DNA of 64,000 nt, from positions 124,001 to 188,000 of the forward strand of contig JADJFA010000004.1 of assembly GCA_016708875.1 (NCBI GenBank), read 5' to 3'. A program made the position numbers and the translations under genes. A model generated the notes under the pieces. That model searched no databases. It saw only the letters and a list, made by a program, of their open reading frames with translations, and was not told the DNA's origin. Within the stretch, counting starts at the first letter, position 1; every line of letters begins with the position of its first letter. This DNA comes from Lewinellaceae bacterium. GTDB lineage: Bacteria > Bacteroidota > Bacteroidia > Chitinophagales > Saprospiraceae. Positions 61,809 through 64,000 of the stretch are shown here, in pieces.

Positions 61809-63552
61809 CTACCTTTGAGCACTATTCAGTACCACCTTAAATGTACTCCCTGCTCCAAAATCGCTTTCAACGCTGATGCTTCCACCCTTGGGCTTCAATA
61901 AATTCCTTGCTGATGGCCAGGCCAAGCCCTGTACCTTCACTTATGGATCCAGGGACGCGAAAATACCGGTCAAATACCTTTTGAACATATTGGGGCGGAA
62001 TACCTTGCCCCGTATCCTTCACTGCAAACTCTATCAAGTCATCGAATGGCCGGATAAGAAGAAATACAATCGAATTGTCATAAGAATATCGAATAGCATT
62101 GGAAATCAGGTTGGTCAACACCCAGGTTGTTTTGTCACTATCTGCCAATACCAGTGGCATGTGCTCGGCGCAATTCAGCTCCAATCGAATCTTTTTCTGG
62201 TCGGCCGTAACCCGATTAGCCTCCATTGCTCGTGTAAATATTGCCTTTGCATCAGAGGGCATTACCGTGAGCTGGATATTGCCAGTTTCCACTTGAGATA
62301 TATTCAACAATTCGCCTGTAATTTTCAGCAATCGGTCTGCATCCTCCCGGATACTATGTAGCAGGTTTTGTTGTTCTTCGTTCACTACCCCGATCTGACC
62401 GTTTTCCAGGAGCTGCAAGCTCATTTTGATAGAGGAGATGGGTGTTTTGAACTCGTGTGAAATGGTGCCGATGAAATTGGATTTGGCGAAGTCTAACTCT
62501 TTGTAAGCGGTTACGTTGCGCAACAGGATCACATGTCCAATGTGCCGTGGTTTTTTTTCTCCTGTTGGTGTTATGCTAATTTCCAGCACGTCTTTTTCAA
62601 AATAACTCTCTTTTCCATCCGCGTATATTTTCATGGATGGCTGGGATTTGGGTTTGCTTCCATCGGTGTCGGCGACCACATCTTGCATTAGGGAGCGAAT
62701 AAGGTCATTGTTCAATGAAAGTTCTAAAGCCGATTTGCCAATAATCTCACCTGGTTTCAATCCCGTGATCTTCAAAGACTCTTCATTTGCAAACAGCACA
62801 TTTTTGTCCTCATCCAACCCTATCACGGGGTCGTGCATGTTGTTGATGAGGGTATCTATGCGCCGTTTTTCTGTGATAAGTTTGGCCAAACTGCTCTTGT
62901 TGAATTCTTCCAGCTTTTTGGCCATCACGTTGAAAGAGTCTGCTAATTCGCCAAATTCACTGCCACTTTTGAATTGTACCCGTTGAGTATAATCTCCAGA
63001 TGCAATTTGTTTGATGCTTTCGGTCAATTCTTTTATTGGGTCTGCAATATTTGCCGGCAGGTTGAACAAAAGTGTAAACGCAATGATAAAACAGAACGCA
63101 CTAATTATTCCGATCCAAAACACCGCGTCATCTGCTGTATGTTCTGCCACAGCGCTCTTTCGTTGAATGGCCTCCAAATTCAATTTCATGATGCTGCTAA
63201 TCCCATCTCTCATTTTTTTCACTACGACGCTGTCCATCGGATTAGCCTTGAAATGATTAAAATGCAGTCGCAGATTCTGGGTCAACTCGCCCTCCCCTAC
63301 TTCGGTAATATTTCGCTCCTGTACACTTAGATTGGCTTCAAATAAAGCTATTGACTGGGCAACAGTATCCTCTTTTTGCTCCAGTGCATTCAACATGTTT
63401 CTTGAGTAATCCAAAGAGTTGTAATTGGCAGTCAGGATGTTTTTTGTGTCCTCTGCCAAACTATGTACCTGTTGGATGCTCACAAATGCAAGCAGAATAA
63501 TCAGCGCGAAGAGCAAGCCTACGCCCAAGGTGAGTTTTGCCTTAATTTTCAT
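61809..63552 (-). CDS. HAMP-PAS sensor histidine kinase of the KdpD-associated type; C-terminal frameshift
   Basis: About 580 residues from the ATG at 63552, two bases after the kdpD-like stop. As given the frame stops early at 61867 (EAQGWKHQR); removing one G from GGG at 61885-61887 continues it as EAQGGSISVESDFGAGSTFKVV to a TAG at 61809, the normal end of a HATPase domain. Layout: TM1 about 8-30, a periplasmic helical region, TM2 about 146-168, HAMP (PIKELTESIKQIASGDY), PAS (about 240-350), HisKA with His in GTISHEFKTPISS, N box NLISNAIRYSYDN, G boxes DTGQGIPP and GTGLGLAIS. It lies directly behind the KdpD sensor piece, as in many Bacteroidota, where the kinase half of KdpD is a separate protein. 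Confidence 0.88.
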
Positions 63553-63554
63553 GT

Positions 63555-64000
63555 TCAACTTAATATTACAAGGTCAATATTACTGGACGACAGTTTTTTT
63601 AGCAATTCATTGAAAACATTGGTCGCCAGGATAATTCGGAACAAGCTCAAGTGCGGTTTGCCTATACAAATCGTAGTGATCCCGCGTTGTTCGGCCTGTT
63701 CAATGATGGCCGCGCTGACGCTGTTGCTTTCTACTTTAATGATTTCTGCGCCCAATTCCGTGGCTAATTTGAAATTATTGATCAAATGCCGTTGTTTGTC
63801 CAAGGCGATTTTATCAGATCGTTCATCTGGTGTCTGAACATAAAGCGCATACCACTTTGAGTGATAATAATTCGCAAGCCGCGCTGTCTTTCGGATGACG
63901 TGTTTGGCGGTTGTATCATTGGTGCTTATACATGCTAAAAAGCGTTCATGCCGCATGGCGCCAGAGGGAGCGACTTCCTTTTCAACTTTGCGTTCTACCT
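63555..64000 (-). CDS. kdpD: KdpD-like sensor protein, universal-stress domain (5' part outside window)
   Basis: The frame is open to the right edge of the window, so only the last 148 codons are visible. They form a USP-type alpha/beta domain (ERFLACISTNDTTAKHVIRK, WYALYVQTPDERS, EIIKVESNSVSAAIIEQAEQRGITTICIGKP in parts) typical of KdpD after its N-terminal sensor domain. There is no kinase domain before the stop: the kinase is the next gene, two bases downstream. KdpD senses low potassium or turgor and controls the KdpABC pump; kdp genes are expected beyond the edge. Confidence 0.85.
   Translation of the reverse strand, partial: VERKVEKEVAPSGAMRHERFLACISTNDTTAKHVIRKTARLANYYHSKWYALYVQTPDERSDKIALDKQRHLINNFKLATELGAEIIKVESNSVSAAIIEQAEQRGITTICIGKPHLSLFRIILATNVFNELLKKLSSSNIDLVILS

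Noticed and set aside
1..64000. tRNA, rRNA, insertion sequence, prophage or attachment sites
   Set aside because: Reading for tRNA T-loop and acceptor patterns, transposase motifs and integrase genes gave nothing I could support; a tRNAscan or ISfinder run would settle it.

Overview
The window is chromosomal DNA of a member of the Bacteroidota, most like the Saprospiria/Chitinophagia side of the phylum. Reasons: secreted proteins carry type IX secretion (T9SS) C-terminal signals of both kinds (type A, and the CHU_C/gliding type); there is a PorP/SprF-like gene followed by an OmpA-like gene; SprB-type adhesin repeats, LVIVD repeats, LytTR signalling and a DAHP synthase/chorismate mutase fusion are present; promoters match the Bacteroidota form TTG-N19-TAnnTTTG; Shine-Dalgarno sites are mostly absent. 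I saw no rRNA, tRNA, CRISPR array, prophage or insertion sequence.

Layout. 1-2422: a secreted BNR-repeat protein that runs off the left edge. 2698-7686: a one-piece TPR/histidine kinase/receiver/LytTR regulator and a GH97 alpha-glucosidase. 7772-12831: a giant SprB-repeat adhesin. 13140-19349: a parvulin foldase, glyA, an OmpR-type regulator, a GH73 glucosaminidase and an apparently inactive relative. 19440-25141: methyltransferase, RDD protein, LVIVD lipoprotein, beta-barrel proteins and an ECF sigma factor. 25331-30927: GH31 alpha-glucosidase and an ELWxSDGT-repeat T9SS cargo protein. 30997-41949: csaA, LytS-type kinase, hldD, HtrA protease, dapF, photolyase, hemE and other housekeeping genes. 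41953-47543: BatC/BatB-like pair, DAHP synthase/chorismate mutase, a polytopic membrane protein and an RNA methyltransferase. 47624-51910: a CarA-like MerR regulator, a possible double-glycine peptide precursor with its own promoter and terminator, small membrane proteins and a heptosyltransferase-like GT9. 52098-57793: PorP/SprF, OmpA-like protein, NifU-like protein, HHH/beta-barrel protein. 57983-64000: small secreted proteins, an EGF-like lipoprotein, a SprB-repeat T9SS protein and a split KdpD/histidine kinase pair.

How genes work together: hldD and the GT9 gene fit lipopolysaccharide core heptose. The PorP/SprF-OmpA pair fits surface attachment of the CHU_C adhesin. GH97 and GH31 fit alpha-glucan use. 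The ECF sigma gene is flanked by two beta-barrel genes in one likely operon. GH73 and its neighbour fit wall remodelling.

Two properties colour the whole window. First, at least six genes are broken by single-base shifts at short homopolymers, and a seventh shift at a T8 run explains an odd overlap; most are best read as sequence errors, so I annotate the joined genes. Second, intergenic DNA is rich in repeats: long perfect hairpins with short-period arms, a CCCGCC...GGCGGG REP-like palindrome, GGCGAAAT palindromes and ACCAATC-type heptamers. Some have entered coding sequence (hldD, hemE, photolyase).
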